Part shown: positions 63,706 to 64,000 of the stretch, in pieces
Numbering within the stretch: position 1 is the stretch's first letter
How the letters are laid out: each line of letters opens with the position of its first letter
NCBI RefSeq assembly: GCF_009862265.1
Contig: NZ_WWGX01000006.1
Coordinates: forward strand, 124,756-188,755
From: Streptomyces sp. SID8352
GTDB lineage: Bacteria; Actinomycetota; Actinomycetes; Streptomycetales; Streptomycetaceae
Direction: 5' to 3'
Length of the DNA: 64,000 nucleotides
Program-made: the position numbers and the translations under genes
Notes under the pieces: model-generated
The model's database searches: none
Told to the model about the DNA's origin: nothing
What the model saw: the letters and a program-made list of their open reading frames with translations, nothing else

Positions 63706-64000
63706 GTGACCGATCTGGTCATCCGCGCGCTCGACGCGAGCGACGCCCATCTCTTCGACACCCTTCCCGACCCCCTCGGCGCCCGCGAGGGGCACCGGCT
63801 CACCCGCTTCCGCCCCGAGTGGCTGCGTGTGGCGCTCCGCGACGGCGCCGTCGTAGCCCGGGGCGCCTGGTGGGGCGGCCCCGACGACACCGAACCCCTC
63901 ACCGTCAACTGGTTCGACGTGGCCGAGGGCGAGGAGGAGGCGGGCGCCGCGCTCCTGCGCACCGCCCCCTGGCAGGTCGAGCTCGAACTCAACCCTCCCG
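63706..64000 (+). CDS. GNAT-type acetyltransferase, 3' end cut by window
   Basis: The 98 visible codons begin at GTG 63706, which follows GGAGG by five bases. The N-terminal pattern MTDLVIRALDASDAHLFDTL, then WLRVALRDGAVVARGAWWGGPDD and LTVNWFDVAEG, fits GNAT N-acetyltransferases. The acetyl-CoA-binding Q/RxxGxG/A loop would lie beyond the window. Substrate unknown. Confidence 0.75.
   Translation, partial: MTDLVIRALDASDAHLFDTLPDPLGAREGHRLTRFRPEWLRVALRDGAVVARGAWWGGPDDTEPLTVNWFDVAEGEEEAGAALLRTAPWQVELELNPP

Noticed and set aside
1..64000. tRNA, rRNA, insertion sequences or prophage
   Set aside because: No cloverleaf-like TTCGA/TTCAA T-arm with matching acceptor stem, rRNA core sequence, transposase or integrase motif was seen on either strand.

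Overview
The window is a 64 kb piece of very GC-rich actinobacterial chromosome, almost certainly Streptomyces. The evidence is codon third positions that are nearly all G or C, GGAGG-type ribosome sites, many GTG or TTG starts, apparent leaderless genes, a conservon (kinase, roadblock, DUF742, GTPase, P450), mycothiol-dependent enzymes, an iron box of DmdR/IdeR type and many small streptomycete-specific proteins (DUF4235, DUF5709, DUF2470, FBP zinc finger). I see no rRNA, tRNA, CRISPR array, transposase, integrase or prophage gene. Both ends cut through genes: a methyltransferase on the left and a GNAT acetyltransferase on the right.

Layout. 0-7.6 kb: methyltransferase, secreted S1 protease, Tat-exported PhoD phosphatase, a second methyltransferase and a GntR/ABC transporter operon with its operator. 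7.8-15.9 kb: a MoxR-type ATPase and VWA pair, proline iminopeptidase-like hydrolase, PIG-L deacetylase overlapping an ECF41-like sigma factor, a Cys-rich pentapeptide protein and an iron-box-controlled DUF2470 protein. 16-25.8 kb: FUSC membrane protein, FBP zinc-finger protein, ROK regulator, HhH-PHP phosphoesterase, VanZ and STAS proteins, with two gene-poor stretches. 26-32.7 kb: conservon cvnABCD plus a P450 lacking normally invariant residues, facing a class I terpene synthase. 32.8-40.2 kb: glutathionyl-hydroquinone-reductase-like enzyme, deazaflavin oxidoreductase, SnoaL-like protein, aldo/keto reductase, DUF4232 lipoprotein and a PAS-PAS-GAF-PP2C-ATPase phosphatase. 40.8-45.9 kb: antitoxin/Doc-like pair and an operon of haem-oxygenase-like diiron protein, HemK-like methyltransferase and CDGSH protein. 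46-49.9 kb: mycothiol-dependent formaldehyde dehydrogenase with its metallo-hydrolase, SDR enzyme and L,D-transpeptidase. 50-56.3 kb: a twice-frameshifted MalY-type aminotransferase, F420/PPOX enzyme, a TetR regulator with matching operators at its own promoter and at an OB-fold protein, ATP-grasp protein and RpiR regulator. 56.6-64 kb: stand-alone DUF3662 protein, beta-phosphoglucomutase with GH65 phosphorylase, a GT-C-like membrane protein and small hydrophilic proteins.

Working together. Clear translationally coupled units are GntR-ATPase-permease, MoxR-VWA, PIG-L-sigma, cvnA-D-P450, the diiron/methyltransferase/CDGSH set, mscR-MBL and beta-PGM-GH65. Gene ends are marked by unusually clean GC hairpins; many have been located by eye and are listed as terminators. 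No unmistakably new system is present. The best candidates for new biology are the degenerate P450 beside a terpene synthase, the diiron-CDGSH operon, the Fic-motif-degenerate Doc protein, and the TetR/OB-fold regulatory pair.
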